Program-made: the position numbers and the translations under genes
The notes under the pieces: generated by a model
Told to the model about the DNA's origin: nothing
The model's input: only the letters and a program-made list of their open reading frames with translations
Databases searched by the model: none
In this document: piece by piece, positions 1 to 7,530 of the stretch
Layout of the letters: every line of letters begins with the position of its first letter
Numbering within the stretch: position 1 is the first letter of the stretch
NCBI GenBank assembly: GCA_900545545.1
Contig: UQZO01000001.1
Span: 62,001 to 126,000, forward strand
Direction of reading: 5' to 3'
Length of the DNA: 64,000 nucleotides
Source of the DNA: an uncultured Subdoligranulum sp.
GTDB taxonomy: Bacteria; Bacillota; Clostridia; Oscillospirales; Ruminococcaceae

Positions 1-432
1 CATGCCGGGGTCCATGGTGATCACGGTACGGTCGGTATCGTACTGCTCCCAGCCGGGCACGATGGCCAGCCGGTTGCCGATATCCATGGCATGGTAGTAT
101 TTCTTCCAGGCGTTCTGCCAGTCTTCCTGCTCCACGCCGGTGGTGTTCAGCTGGTAATCGATGCCGCTGTTCTTCAGCCGATCCTCAAACAGGGGCAGAA
201 TCTCAGCGGGGTTCTCGTCGGGCGCCAGGTACATGTGCACGATCACTACGTCCCGGGGCTTGTCCAGCAGTTCCTGCTCGATCAGGTCCACGTGGGCAAT
301 CTCCCACGCCTGCTGTTCCAGGTCGCTGTAGTCCTCAATATAAATGCCGCCGTTGGCCACCATGGTGGCAATGGCTTCGGCGGTGTCCGCGTCGCGCTTG
401 GCGACGGTAATGCTGATATCGGTCCATTCCAT
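1..432 (-). CDS. prmA: Ribosomal protein L11 methyltransferase, N-terminal part (runs off window start)
   Basis: The minus-strand frame opens at an ATG at 432 and stays open to base 1, giving 144 residues of an incomplete protein. The start MEWTDISITV, the D-x-E-rich strand near residue 30 and the segment NTTGVEQEDWQNAWKKYY are typical of the PrmA substrate-recognition domain; the SAM-binding Rossmann domain would lie outside the window. PrmA trimethylates ribosomal protein L11. A strong site GGAGG sits about 9 bases before the ATG. It is transcribed away from the GNAT gene, sharing a 79-base intergenic region. Assignment is firm for the visible part; its integrity beyond the edge cannot be judged. 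Confidence 0.85.
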   Translation of the reverse strand, partial: MEWTDISITVAKRDADTAEAIATMVANGGIYIEDYSDLEQQAWEIAHVDLIEQELLDKPRDVVIVHMYLAPDENPAEILPLFEDRLKNSGIDYQLNTTGVEQEDWQNAWKKYYHAMDIGNRLAIVPGWEQYDTDRTVITMDPGM

Positions 433-462
433 ACACGAAACCCTCCGTTTCAAAGTACCTGT

Positions 463-491
463 ATTATACAGGAAATCCAGTTTCAATTCAA
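463..491 (-). promoter_or_regulatory. Sigma-A type promoter for prmA inside a palindrome
   Basis: On the minus strand TTGAAT (486-491) and TATAAT (463-468) are separated by 17 bases. The -10 box lies inside a perfect 7-bp inverted repeat, CCTGTAT and ATACAGG at 458-472 around a single T. The palindrome may simply create two divergent -10 boxes, or may be an operator. Confidence 0.55.
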
Positions 492-511
492 TGTAGAAAG
501 GAGAAATCTCC

Positions 512-1081
512 ATGCAAATCCGTTTGCTGGACTGCGCTGCGGCGCAGCAAATCTACGAGACCCGGATGGTGCAGGATTTTCCTGCCGCCGAGCTCAAACC
601 CTTTACCTCCATACGGGAGATGATGCAGGCAGGCATCTATGAACCGCTGGTCCTCGAGGACGAAGACGGCAATCTCCAGGCTTATGCCTGGCAGGTGCTG
701 CTGCCGGGGCGGCGCAGTGCGCTGCTGGACTATTTCGCCGTGCGCAGCGATCTGCGGGGCGGCGGGATCGGTACCCAGGCACTGCATACCCTGGCCCGGT
801 ACTATGCCGACCGTCTGGATGATCTGATCCTTGAGTGCGAACATCCCGACGAAGCGCCCGATCACGCCATCGCCGAGCGCCGCATTGCCTTTTATCTGCG
901 GGCCGGGGCCTGCTCTACCAAATTGGAGAGCCGGGTCTTCGGGGTGCGCTACCGCATTTTGGCCCTGCCTTGCGGCGGCCATGCCGGGGACGAAGTGGTC
1001 GGGCAGGAACTCAAGGACCTCTACCGCATGATGGTTCCCGAGCCGTACTACCGCGGCAATGTGATATTTTTCAATGCCTGA
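512..1081 (+). CDS. GNAT family N-acetyltransferase
   Basis: A 189-residue protein of the usual length for a single-domain GNAT enzyme, transferring an acyl group from acyl-CoA to an unknown amine. Motif A for CoA binding is visible as RGGGIGT at residues 82-88 after strand LLDYFAVRSD, followed by helix QALHTLARYYA. GAAAGGAG lies 9 bases before the ATG. It stands divergent from prmA (whose product is also a modification enzyme of ribosomal protein) and 33 bases before spoVAC, so it could be cotranscribed with the spoVA genes, although a hairpin lies in that gap. The substrate cannot be deduced. Confidence 0.85.
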   Translation: MQIRLLDCAAAQQIYETRMVQDFPAAELKPFTSIREMMQAGIYEPLVLEDEDGNLQAYAWQVLLPGRRSALLDYFAVRSDLRGGGIGTQALHTLARYYADRLDDLILECEHPDEAPDHAIAERRIAFYLRAGACSTKLESRVFGVRYRILALPCGGHAGDEVVGQELKDLYRMMVPEPYYRGNVIFFNA

Positions 1082-1086
1082 GGGCA

Positions 1087-1111
1087 TACTACCCCCCAAG
1101 GGGGCGTAGTA
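1087..1111 (+). promoter_or_regulatory. Hairpin overlapping the spoVAC ribosome binding site
   Basis: TACTAC followed by a C run (1087-1097) is mirrored by a G run and GTAGTA (1100-1111). The right arm contains the presumed Shine-Dalgarno AAGGGGG of spoVAC, whose ATG begins at 1115. RNA reading through from the GNAT gene would hide this site. There is no U run, so it is not a normal terminator. Confidence 0.4.
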
Positions 1112-1114
1112 ACA

Positions 1115-1558
1115 ATGAAATTAAACCCAAAAGACTATGCCGACATGGTATCCCGCGCGTCGCCGCCTTCGCCCGCCGTGCAGGATTGCCTGTGGGCATT
1201 TTTTGTTGGCGGCGGCATCTGCCTGCTGGGCGAAGGGCTGCGCCAGCTGTTTCTGATCTGGTATGATGCCACGCTGGCCGGTACGCTGACGAGCATTGCG
1301 CTGATCTTCCTCTCGGCGGTGTGTACGGTGGCGGGCTGGTACCAGAAACTGGCCACCAAAGCGGGGGCCGGTACGCTGGTACCCATCACGGGTTTCGCCA
1401 ATTCCGTGGTCAGCCCGGCCATTGAGTTCAAATCCGAAGGTTGGGTCACCGGTGTGGGCGCCAGAATTTTCGGCATAGCCGGGCCGGTCATCGCCTACGG
1501 CACGGCAGCGTCCGCCGTCTGGGGCGTACTCTACTGGCTGCTGGGAAAGGTAGGGTGA
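1115..1558 (+). CDS. spoVAC: Stage V sporulation protein AC
   Basis: A 147-residue, almost entirely hydrophobic protein with four to five predicted membrane spans. The early segment DYADMVSRASPPSP, the Gly-rich FFVGGGICLLGEG and the later GAGTLVPITGFANSVVSPAIEFKSEGW style region (residues about 88-115) are hallmarks of SpoVAC. The protein forms part of the inner-spore-membrane channel moving calcium dipicolinate into the forespore and out on germination; B. subtilis SpoVAC is mechanosensitive. It is followed three bases later by spoVAD. It is normally forespore (sigma G) expressed, but no convincing sigma G promoter was seen in the short upstream gap. Confidence 0.95.
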   Translation: MKLNPKDYADMVSRASPPSPAVQDCLWAFFVGGGICLLGEGLRQLFLIWYDATLAGTLTSIALIFLSAVCTVAGWYQKLATKAGAGTLVPITGFANSVVSPAIEFKSEGWVTGVGARIFGIAGPVIAYGTAASAVWGVLYWLLGKVG

Positions 1559-1561
1559 ACC

Positions 1562-2587
1562 ATGGCCATCCGCAGGAAAGATACGGTACTTTTCGAGAAC
1601 CCGCCGGTGATTGCGGCGTGGGCTGCGGCAGGCGGCAAAAAGGAAAGTGAAGGGCCGCTGGCGCCGGGGTTTGACTACCTTACTCAGGACGCCGCTTTTC
1701 AGGAGGAAGCCTGTGCCAACTGGGAGCAGGCGGAAAGTTTTTTGCAGCAGAAGGCGGTGGAACTCTGCCTGCGCAAGGCGGGCATCAGCCGTAAGGAGGT
1801 GGACCTGGCGCTGGCGGGGGACCTGCAGGCCCAGTGCACCGCCAGCAACTACACTATGCGCGCGCTGGAAATTCCCTTTGCCGGGGTGTACGGTGCCTGT
1901 TCCACCATGGCGGAAACCCTTTGCCTGGCGACAGCACTGGCAGCGGGCGGCATTGTGCATCAGGTGCTGGCCATGACCAGCAGCCATTTCTGTGCGGCGG
2001 AACGGCAGTTCCGCACACCGTTGGATTACGGCGCCAAGCGCACACCCACCGCCCAGTGGACCGCCACAGCGGCGGGAACCTGCCTGCTGCGCAGCCCGGG
2101 GCAACAGGGTATTCCGGTGTTGTCGGTGACGTTTGGCCGGGTGCAGGATTACGAAGTGCGCGATATCAACAATATGGGCGCGGCCATGATGCCGGCGGCG
2201 GCCTCCACGCTGCTGCGCTACTTTGCGGCTACCGGCACGGAACCGGCGGATTTTGACGCGATTTTTACCGGCGATCTGGGCGAAGTGGGCAGCACCCTGT
2301 TGCACGAACAGATGGAGAAAGAGGGGGTGCCGCTGCCCAACCATCAGGACTGCGGCTGCCTTCTGTACGATGTACCCAGCCAGAAAGTCCAGGCGGGCGG
2401 CAGCGGACCGGGGTGCAGCGCCGCGGTGCTCTGCACCCACATTTTGCCCCGGCTGCAGGCGGGAACCTACCGGCGGGTGCTGTTTCTGGCCACCGGTGCG
2501 CTGATGAGCCAGACGACTTTTTTGCAGGGGGAGAGCATCCCCGGCATTGCACACTGTGTGGAGTTGGGAGGGAAAGGCACGGTATGA
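1562..2587 (+). CDS. spoVAD: Stage V sporulation protein AD
   Basis: A 341-residue soluble thiolase-fold protein of normal SpoVAD length. Recognisable segments are the start TVLFENPPVI, the acyl-synthase-like TASNYTMRALEIPFAGVYGACSTM region near residues 90-115 and SGPGCSAAVLCTHILP near residue 280. In B. subtilis SpoVAD binds dipicolinic acid directly and sits on the spore inner membrane with SpoVAC and SpoVAEb. The stop codon overlaps the spoVAE start (ATGA at 2584-2587), showing translational coupling. Dipicolinate itself would be made by DpaAB encoded at 11.2 kb. Confidence 0.95.
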   Translation: MAIRRKDTVLFENPPVIAAWAAAGGKKESEGPLAPGFDYLTQDAAFQEEACANWEQAESFLQQKAVELCLRKAGISRKEVDLALAGDLQAQCTASNYTMRALEIPFAGVYGACSTMAETLCLATALAAGGIVHQVLAMTSSHFCAAERQFRTPLDYGAKRTPTAQWTATAAGTCLLRSPGQQGIPVLSVTFGRVQDYEVRDINNMGAAMMPAAASTLLRYFAATGTEPADFDAIFTGDLGEVGSTLLHEQMEKEGVPLPNHQDCGCLLYDVPSQKVQAGGSGPGCSAAVLCTHILPRLQAGTYRRVLFLATGALMSQTTFLQGESIPGIAHCVELGGKGTV

Positions 2588-2940
2588 ACTATCTGTGGGC
2601 ATTTGTGATCGGCGGCGCCATCTGCGTGGTGGGCCAGCTTTTGATCGACTATACCAGCCTGAGCCCGGCTCGCATCCTGACCGGGTATGTGGTCAGCGGC
2701 GTCATTCTCAGTGCGGTGGGGGTATACCAGCCGCTGGTCGATCTGGCCGGGGCCGGGGCCAGTGTGCCGCTGCTGGGGTTCGGGCATCTGCTGGCCCAGG
2801 GGGTCAAGCAGGCGGTGGACCAATGCGGCCTGCCCGGCATATTTACCGGCGGGCTCACGGCGGCTGCCGGCGGCATTGCGGCCAGCCTGCTGTTTGCCTT
2901 GCTGGCGGCGCTGGTGGGCAATAGCAAAGATCAGAACTGA
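2584..2940 (+). CDS. spoVAE: Stage V sporulation protein AE (AEb type)
   Basis: A 118-residue membrane protein with the start MNYLWAFVIGGAICVVGQLL and the middle motif GAGASVPLLGFGHLLAQGVKQA that it shares with SpoVAC. It completes the minimal SpoVAC-AD-AEb unit common in Clostridia; spoVAA, spoVAB and spoVAF are not nearby. Its ATG overlaps the spoVAD stop by four bases. A bidirectional terminator follows within ten bases, ending the unit against the convergent rpsT. Confidence 0.93.
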   Translation: MNYLWAFVIGGAICVVGQLLIDYTSLSPARILTGYVVSGVILSAVGVYQPLVDLAGAGASVPLLGFGHLLAQGVKQAVDQCGLPGIFTGGLTAAAGGIAASLLFALLAALVGNSKDQN

Positions 2941-2949
2941 CAAAATGAA

Positions 2950-2979
2950 AATGCCCGTCGGGTTTCCCCGGCGGGCATT
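2950..2979. terminator. Bidirectional terminator between spoVAE and rpsT
   Basis: A 13-bp stem (2950-2962 with 2967-2979, one G-T pair) around a four-base loop. A-rich sequence at 2942-2951 gives a U-rich tail when read on the minus strand, so it serves rpsT best. Confidence 0.75.
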
Positions 2980-2993
2980 GTTCATGCGATCAA

Positions 2994-3260
2994 TTACTGA
3001 GCAGCAGCCTTGTTGGCGCGCTTAGCCATGCGGCTGACCTTGCGGGCAGCGGTGTTTTTATGGATGACACCCTTGCTCTTAGCAGAGTCAATGGCAGAGA
3101 CGGCGGCTTTCATGACGGCGTCTTTGTCAGCAGCATTGCTGTCGATGGCAGCGTCTGCCTTTTTGATCACTGTTTTCAGGTTGGACTTGATGGCCTTGTT
3201 GTGCATAGCCTCTTTCTTGGCCTGGACAACGCGGTCCTTCTGAGATTTGATGTTAGGCAT
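2994..3260 (-). CDS. rpsT: 30S ribosomal protein S20
   Basis: An 88-residue basic protein beginning MPNIKSQKDRVVQAKKE and ending in the Lys/Ala-rich helix MAKRANKAAAQ, both diagnostic of S20, a primary 16S rRNA binder of the small subunit. An in-frame GTG at 3269 exists but lies inside the AGGAGGTGG ribosome binding site, so the ATG at 3260 is chosen. It is a single-gene unit, convergent with spoVAE and divergent from spoIIP. Confidence 0.95.
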   Translation of the reverse strand: MPNIKSQKDRVVQAKKEAMHNKAIKSNLKTVIKKADAAIDSNAADKDAVMKAAVSAIDSAKSKGVIHKNTAARKVSRMAKRANKAAAQ

Positions 3261-3298
3261 TCGTTCCACCTCCTTGGTTCCCCATAACAGTACAAGTT

Positions 3299-3327
3299 AT
3301 CCTACCACATTTTTTCAGCTCTTGCAA
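3299..3327 (-). promoter_or_regulatory. Promoter of rpsT
   Basis: On the minus strand TTGCAA (3322-3327) and TAGGAT (3299-3304) are 17 bases apart, with TGG just before the -10 (extended -10). Confidence 0.55.
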
Positions 3328-3347
3328 GTGCTTTTTCAAAAAAATAT

Positions 3348-3376
3348 TCATGAAAGGCACAAAAAACGCATAGAGT
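3348..3376 (+). promoter_or_regulatory. Candidate sigma E promoter of spoIIP
   Basis: TCATGAA (3348-3354), 14 bases, then CATAGAGT (3369-3376) resembles the mother-cell sigma E pattern TCATATT-N13/14-CATACAAT. Transcription would start near 3382-3384, leaving no room for a leader before the ATG at 3385 and favouring the ATG at 3400. Confidence 0.45.
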
Positions 3377-3399
3377 GAGGGAGAATGGGGGTGAAAACT

Positions 3400-4551
3400 A
3401 TGTCCTTGCTGCGCCGCTGCCTGACGGCACTGCTGTGTGCGGTGTTTTTGGCAGGCGGAATGGTTTCGCTTGCGGTGGCGGCGGCACGCCTGCCGGGGCG
3501 TGACTGGCTGGTGCGCGGTGCGCTGCTCTGCCAGGACCCTGCTGCAGCCGTGGCGGTATCCTGGCCGGTGCCTATGGAAAAGCCAAGGCCCGGCAGCCCC
3601 TCGCAGTCCCCGGCACCGGCCGCCACCGCAAGTTCGGCACCCTCTGCCACACCGCAGCCGGAACCGGCAGCGGAAGAACAGCCCGCGCCCACTCCGGAGG
3701 CCACTGCGACGCCGCTGCCCAGCGCGGCGCCGGAAATCGAAAATCCCGGAGCCATCCGCGCCGAGACCTTTGCCCAGGGCAGCGGTGACGGCTATGTCAC
3801 GCTGGGGGCGGGCAGCATCCGCAACCTGACCCAGTACAGCGACGCCGACCTGCGCGCCGCCGTCACCACACCGTCCCTGCCTTTTGACGTGGAGGTAAAC
3901 AGCGACGAGCCCCAGGTGCTGATTTTGCATACCCACGCCACCGAAACCTACCAGACCTGGCCGGATCTGGTCTATGACCCTGATTTTACCGCCCGCACCC
4001 GGAATACGGCGCTGAATATGTGCGTGGTGGGGGAGAAGATGGCCGAGGTCCTCAACGCGGCGGGCATCAACACCCTGCACGATACCACCCTCCACGATTC
4101 CCCCAGCTATACCGAAAGCTATGACCGCAGCTATGCCACCACCCAGGCCTACCTGGAAAAGTATCCTTCCATCAAGGTGGTGCTGGATGTCCACCGGGAT
4201 GCCATCGAGGACAGCGACGGCACCCGCGTCAAGCCGCTGTGCACGGTGGGCGGGGAGGATACCGCCCAGGTGATGATCATTGCCGGGTGCGACAACGGTT
4301 CCAGTATTTCGCTGCCCAACTGGCGGCTCAATCTGCGGTTTGCCGCCGCCTGGGAGGAAGCCATGGAAAGCCGTACCTCGGGGCTGACCCGCCCGGTGAT
4401 GTGCGCGTACCGCTACTACAACCAGGACCTCACCACCGGCAGCCTGCTCATCGAGATTGGCGGCCACGCCAACACGGTGGCCGAAGCGGTGCGTGCGGGG
4501 CAGTACGCTGCCGAGGCACTGGCGGTACTGCTGGGCGGCCACCTGGATTGA
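3400..4551 (+). CDS. spoIIP: Stage II sporulation protein P (spore peptidoglycan hydrolase)
   Basis: A 383-residue protein with an N-terminal membrane anchor (residues 4-28), a Pro/Ala/Thr-rich linker (about 60-115) and an extracellular amidase/endopeptidase domain. The motif ILHTHATETY (residues 175-184) and LIEIGGHANTVAEA near the C-terminus are SpoIIP signatures. SpoIIP works with SpoIID and SpoIIM to thin septal peptidoglycan during engulfment. The start at 3400 has GGGGGTG seven bases upstream and fits the sigma E-like promoter; a longer form from 3385 is possible. It may be monocistronic, as asnS has its own promoter. Confidence 0.93.
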   Translation: MSLLRRCLTALLCAVFLAGGMVSLAVAAARLPGRDWLVRGALLCQDPAAAVAVSWPVPMEKPRPGSPSQSPAPAATASSAPSATPQPEPAAEEQPAPTPEATATPLPSAAPEIENPGAIRAETFAQGSGDGYVTLGAGSIRNLTQYSDADLRAAVTTPSLPFDVEVNSDEPQVLILHTHATETYQTWPDLVYDPDFTARTRNTALNMCVVGEKMAEVLNAAGINTLHDTTLHDSPSYTESYDRSYATTQAYLEKYPSIKVVLDVHRDAIEDSDGTRVKPLCTVGGEDTAQVMIIAGCDNGSSISLPNWRLNLRFAAAWEEAMESRTSGLTRPVMCAYRYYNQDLTTGSLLIEIGGHANTVAEAVRAGQYAAEALAVLLGGHLD

Positions 4552-4573
4552 GCGCTGCCCATTAAAAAAATAC

Positions 4574-4602
4574 TGTACAATTTGGTCCGGACCCGCTATA
4601 AT
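4574..4602 (+). promoter_or_regulatory. Promoter of asnS
   Basis: TGTACA (4574-4579), 17-base spacer, TATAAT (4597-4602). The spacer carries the 10-base palindrome GGTCCGGACC. No T-box features (specifier stem, terminator) fit in the 40-base leader. Confidence 0.6.
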
Positions 4603-4642
4603 AGAAACAATCATTGTTTTATATAAGAGGAGTGGACCACCC

Positions 4643-6028
4643 ATGCAGAGAACCGAACTCGTATCGCTGTACAAGGCCACCCCCGCCGACGGCACCAAGG
4701 TTACCGTCTGCGGCTGGGCAAAAACGGTGCGCGATTCTAAAAATATCGGCTTTATCTCGCTGTCCGACGGCAGCTGCTACAAGCCCGTGCAGATTGTTTT
4801 CCAGGCAGATAAACTGTCCAATTATGCCGAGATCGCCAAGTGCGGCCTGTACACCAGCTTTGAGGTCACCGGCACTCTGGTGCTGACCCCGGGCGCCAAA
4901 CAGCCCTTTGAGATCAACGCCGACGCCATCACGGTGCTGGGTTCCTGCGGCCCCGAGTATCCGCTGCAGAAAAAGAAGATGGGCATGGACTATCTGCGTA
5001 CCATGACCCACCTGCGTCCGCGCACCAACACCTTCAACGCGGCGTTCCGCGTCCGCGGCCAGGCTGCCTTTGCCATCCATCAGTTCTTCCATGAGCGCGG
5101 CTTTACCTACGTGCATACCCCCATCTTCACCGGTTCCGACTGTGAGGGCGCCGGTGAGATGTTCCAGGTCACCACGATGGATCTCAACGACATTCCTCGC
5201 ACCGAGGACGGCGCCATCGACTACACCAAAGACTTCTTCAAGCGCCCGGTGAACCTGACGGTTTCCGGTCAGCTGGAAGCCGAGGCCATGGCCATGGCGC
5301 TGGGCAATGTCTACACCTTCGGCCCCACCTTCCGTGCCGAGAAGAGCTACGACACCCGCCATGCCGCCGAGTTCTGGATGATCGAGCCCGAAATGGCTTT
5401 TGCCGACCTGAACACCTACATGGACACCGCCGAAGCGATGACCAAGTATATCATCCGCTTCCTGCTGGACAACTGCCCCGACGAGCTGGCCTTCTTCAAC
5501 CAGTTCTTCGACAAGGGCCTGATCGAGCGCCTGGAGCTGGTGGCTAACTCGGATTTTGCCCGCGTCAGCTACACCGACGCCATCGAACTGCTCAAGCAGA
5601 ACGATGCCAACTTCCAGTACAAAGTGTCCTGGGGTATGGACCTGCAGACCGAGCACGAGCGCTACCTCACCGAGCAGATCTTCAAGAAGCCGGTGTTCGT
5701 CACCGATTACCCCAAGGAGATCAAGGCCTTCTACATGCGCCAGAACGAGGACGGCAAGACTGTGGCCGCGGCCGATATGCTGGTGCCCGGCATCGGTGAG
5801 CTGATCGGCGGTTCCCAGCGTGAGGAGCGCCTGGACGTGCTGCTGGCCCGTCTGGACGAGCTGGGCCTGCGCCGCGAGGACTACGACTGGTACCTCGATC
5901 TGCGCCGCTTCGGCAGCGTCAAGCATGCAGGCTACGGCCTGGGCTTCGAGCGCCTGCTGATGTACGTCACCGGCATCCCCAACATCCGTGACGTCATCCC
6001 GTTCCCGCGCACCTGCGGAGGATTTTAA
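4643..6028 (+). CDS. asnS: Asparaginyl-tRNA synthetase
   Basis: A 461-residue class IIb synthetase charging tRNA-Asn with asparagine. The N-terminal OB-fold (residues about 15-110) has VCGWAKTVRDSKNIGFISLSDG-type sequence; the catalytic domain shows TSGQLE-like VSGQLEAEAMA, motif 2 FRAEKSYDTRHAAEFWMIEPE and motif 3 GYGLGFERLLMYVTG near the end. The ATG at 4643 follows AGAGGAG and matches the family start; upstream in-frame codons belong to the end of spoIIP in another frame. Its stop overlaps the mutY start by one base (TAATG). Confidence 0.95.
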   Translation: MQRTELVSLYKATPADGTKVTVCGWAKTVRDSKNIGFISLSDGSCYKPVQIVFQADKLSNYAEIAKCGLYTSFEVTGTLVLTPGAKQPFEINADAITVLGSCGPEYPLQKKKMGMDYLRTMTHLRPRTNTFNAAFRVRGQAAFAIHQFFHERGFTYVHTPIFTGSDCEGAGEMFQVTTMDLNDIPRTEDGAIDYTKDFFKRPVNLTVSGQLEAEAMAMALGNVYTFGPTFRAEKSYDTRHAAEFWMIEPEMAFADLNTYMDTAEAMTKYIIRFLLDNCPDELAFFNQFFDKGLIERLELVANSDFARVSYTDAIELLKQNDANFQYKVSWGMDLQTEHERYLTEQIFKKPVFVTDYPKEIKAFYMRQNEDGKTVAAADMLVPGIGELIGGSQREERLDVLLARLDELGLRREDYDWYLDLRRFGSVKHAGYGLGFERLLMYVTGIPNIRDVIPFPRTCGGF

Positions 6029-7056
6029 TGCTGCGGCCCATTGCGCCGCCGCTGCTGCAATGGTTTCAGGCTAACAAAAGGCTCCTGCCTTTCCGGCAGG
6101 AGCCTTCTGCCTATCATATCTGGGTCAGCGAGATCATGCTGCAGCAGACCCGTGTGGCCGCGGCGATTCCCTACTACAACCGATTTATTGCAGCGCTGCC
6201 CGACCCGGCCGCGCTGGCGGCCTGCGAACCGGACGCCCTGCGCAAACTCTGGCAGGGGCTGGGGTACTACAACCGTGTGAACAACATGCAAAAGGCCGCC
6301 CGCATCGTCTGTGAACAGTACGGCGGTGACCTGCCCGCTGATTATGACGCCCTGCGCGCCTTGCCCGGTATCGGGGATTATACCGCCGGTGCCATCGCCA
6401 GCATTGCCTTCGGCATTCCGGCGCCCGCGGTGGACGGCAACGTGCTGCGGGTCTTCGCCCGGATCTATAACGATGACGCCGATGTTATGCAGCCTGCCAC
6501 CAAGCGGCTGTTTACCCAGCGTGTTCTGGACCAGATGCCCAAGGAAACCCCGGGCCCCTACAATGAAGCTTTGATGGAACTGGGGGCACTGATCTGTGTG
6601 CCGGGCACGCCCCATTGCGAAGTGTGCCCGCTTGCGGATCGCTGCCTGGGGTATGCGGCCGGGCGCCAGGCGGAACTGCCCGTAAAACCGGCACCCAAGG
6701 CAAAAACGCCGGTCCGGGTCACGGTGGCCCTGGTGCAGAGCCCGGCGGGCCTGCTGCTGCAGCGCCGCCCGGGCAAAGGCCTGCTGGCGGGCCTTTGGCA
6801 GCCCGCTGCCTGGGAGAAGGAACTCACACAGCCGGAACTGGCCGCAGAACTGGCCAAAATCGGTGTGGAAGTCACTTGGGGCGAAGCACTGCCCGCAGCG
6901 CGCCATGTGTTTACCCACAAGATCTGGAATCTGGGCGGCTGGCGTGCATCGGCCCCGGCATGTGCTCTGCCGGAAGGCTGGGTCTGGGCCGCACCGGAGG
7001 ACCTGAAACAGCTGTACGCGGTACCCAATGCTTATGCAGCGTATATGAAAAATTAG
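6028..7056 (+). CDS. mutY: A/G-specific adenine glycosylase MutY
   Basis: A 342-residue base-excision enzyme removing adenine paired with 8-oxoguanine. Visible parts: EIMLQQTRV with catalytic Glu35, helix-hairpin-helix LPGIGDYTAGAIASIAFG (112-129), catalytic Asp136 in VDGNVLRV, the 4Fe-4S cluster cysteines 190, 197, 200 and 206 (C-x6-C-x2-C-x5-C) and a C-terminal NUDIX-like domain (about 225-340) ending soon after FTHKIWNL. Translation is coupled to asnS by a one-base overlap. A perfect 12-bp hairpin lies in codons 17-27. Confidence 0.95.
   Translation: MLRPIAPPLLQWFQANKRLLPFRQEPSAYHIWVSEIMLQQTRVAAAIPYYNRFIAALPDPAALAACEPDALRKLWQGLGYYNRVNNMQKAARIVCEQYGGDLPADYDALRALPGIGDYTAGAIASIAFGIPAPAVDGNVLRVFARIYNDDADVMQPATKRLFTQRVLDQMPKETPGPYNEALMELGALICVPGTPHCEVCPLADRCLGYAAGRQAELPVKPAPKAKTPVRVTVALVQSPAGLLLQRRPGKGLLAGLWQPAAWEKELTQPELAAELAKIGVEVTWGEALPAARHVFTHKIWNLGGWRASAPACALPEGWVWAAPEDLKQLYAVPNAYAAYMKN
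6078..6106 (+). other. Perfect 12-bp inverted repeat inside mutY
   Basis: Arms AAGGCTCCTGCC (6078-6089) and GGCAGGAGCCTT (6095-6106) flank a five-base loop, 50 bases after the asnS stop. The stem has terminator strength, but only scattered T follows (TCTGCC). It could attenuate asnS read-through or block an RNA exonuclease. Confidence 0.5.
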
Positions 7057-7090
7057 AAACTGAATCTGTCAAATTTTTACATATGCAGTG

Positions 7091-7119
7091 TTGTATTCCG
7101 GCGTGGGGTCGGGTATAAT
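7091..7119 (+). promoter_or_regulatory. Promoter of the small acidic membrane protein gene
   Basis: TTGTAT (7091-7096), 17 bases, TATAAT (7114-7119). A weak hairpin (GCACAG / CTGTGC) lies in the roughly 95-base leader. Confidence 0.6.
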
Positions 7120-7220
7120 AAAAAAGACCCGGCACAGACCTCAAACAGGCCTGTGCAGCGGGACGTTCACAACCGCAAGGCCGCGGAAATACGGCCAGAT
7201 TCCGGAAAGGAGAATGCCCC

Positions 7221-7469
7221 ATGATGAAAAAATCGACTTTCGGCGCTGTGCTGGCGTTTTTGTTTGCTGCTGCCGGTGCTTTGACGGCTGCTGCGCTTTA
7301 CCTCTACCGCCGCGAAAAGGAACTGGACGAGTATGAGCGTCTTCTGTTCAGCGATGAATACGAGGATGAGGACGACGATTTCGATGAGGAACCCGTCTAT
7401 GAGAAGATCGTGGATGAGCCTGTGACTTCCGGCGATACGGATGTTGCCGTGGACGACACCCAGTTCTGA
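7221..7469 (+). CDS. Small acidic single-span membrane protein, function unknown
   Basis: An 82-residue protein with Lys at the N-terminus, one hydrophobic helix (residues 7-29, rich in Ala) and then a strongly acidic tail (EYEDEDDDFDEEP near 47-59). It resembles small YtxH-like or divisome-accessory anchors in layout only; no family was recognised. AAAGGAG precedes tandem ATGs at 7221 and 7224. It has its own promoter and terminator and lies just upstream of two LytM-like membrane proteins that also carry acidic tracts, which suggests but does not show a common process. Confidence 0.75.
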   Translation: MMKKSTFGAVLAFLFAAAGALTAAALYLYRREKELDEYERLLFSDEYEDEDDDFDEEPVYEKIVDEPVTSGDTDVAVDDTQF

Positions 7470-7496
7470 TCTTGCAAGTAAACAAAAGAATAAGCC

Positions 7497-7530
7497 GCCG
7501 GGCGCAAACCTGACCGCGCCCGGCTTTATT
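7497..7530 (+). terminator. Terminator after the small acidic protein gene
   Basis: GCCGGGCGC (7497-7505) pairs with GCGCCCGGC (7516-7524), followed by TTTATT. Confidence 0.65.

Noticed and set aside
458..472. LexA-like box (CTGT...ACAG) upstream of prmA
   Set aside because: Gap between half sites is only five bases, and Firmicutes LexA uses a GAAC-N4-GTTC type box; neither neighbour is an SOS gene.
3269..3269. GTG start for rpsT three codons upstream
   Set aside because: The GTG is part of the AGGAGGTGG ribosome site; MPNIKSQ is the conserved N-terminus.
4457..4642. N-terminal extension of asnS
   Set aside because: Covers the end of spoIIP and the asnS promoter; the family start is the ATG at 4643 with a good ribosome site.
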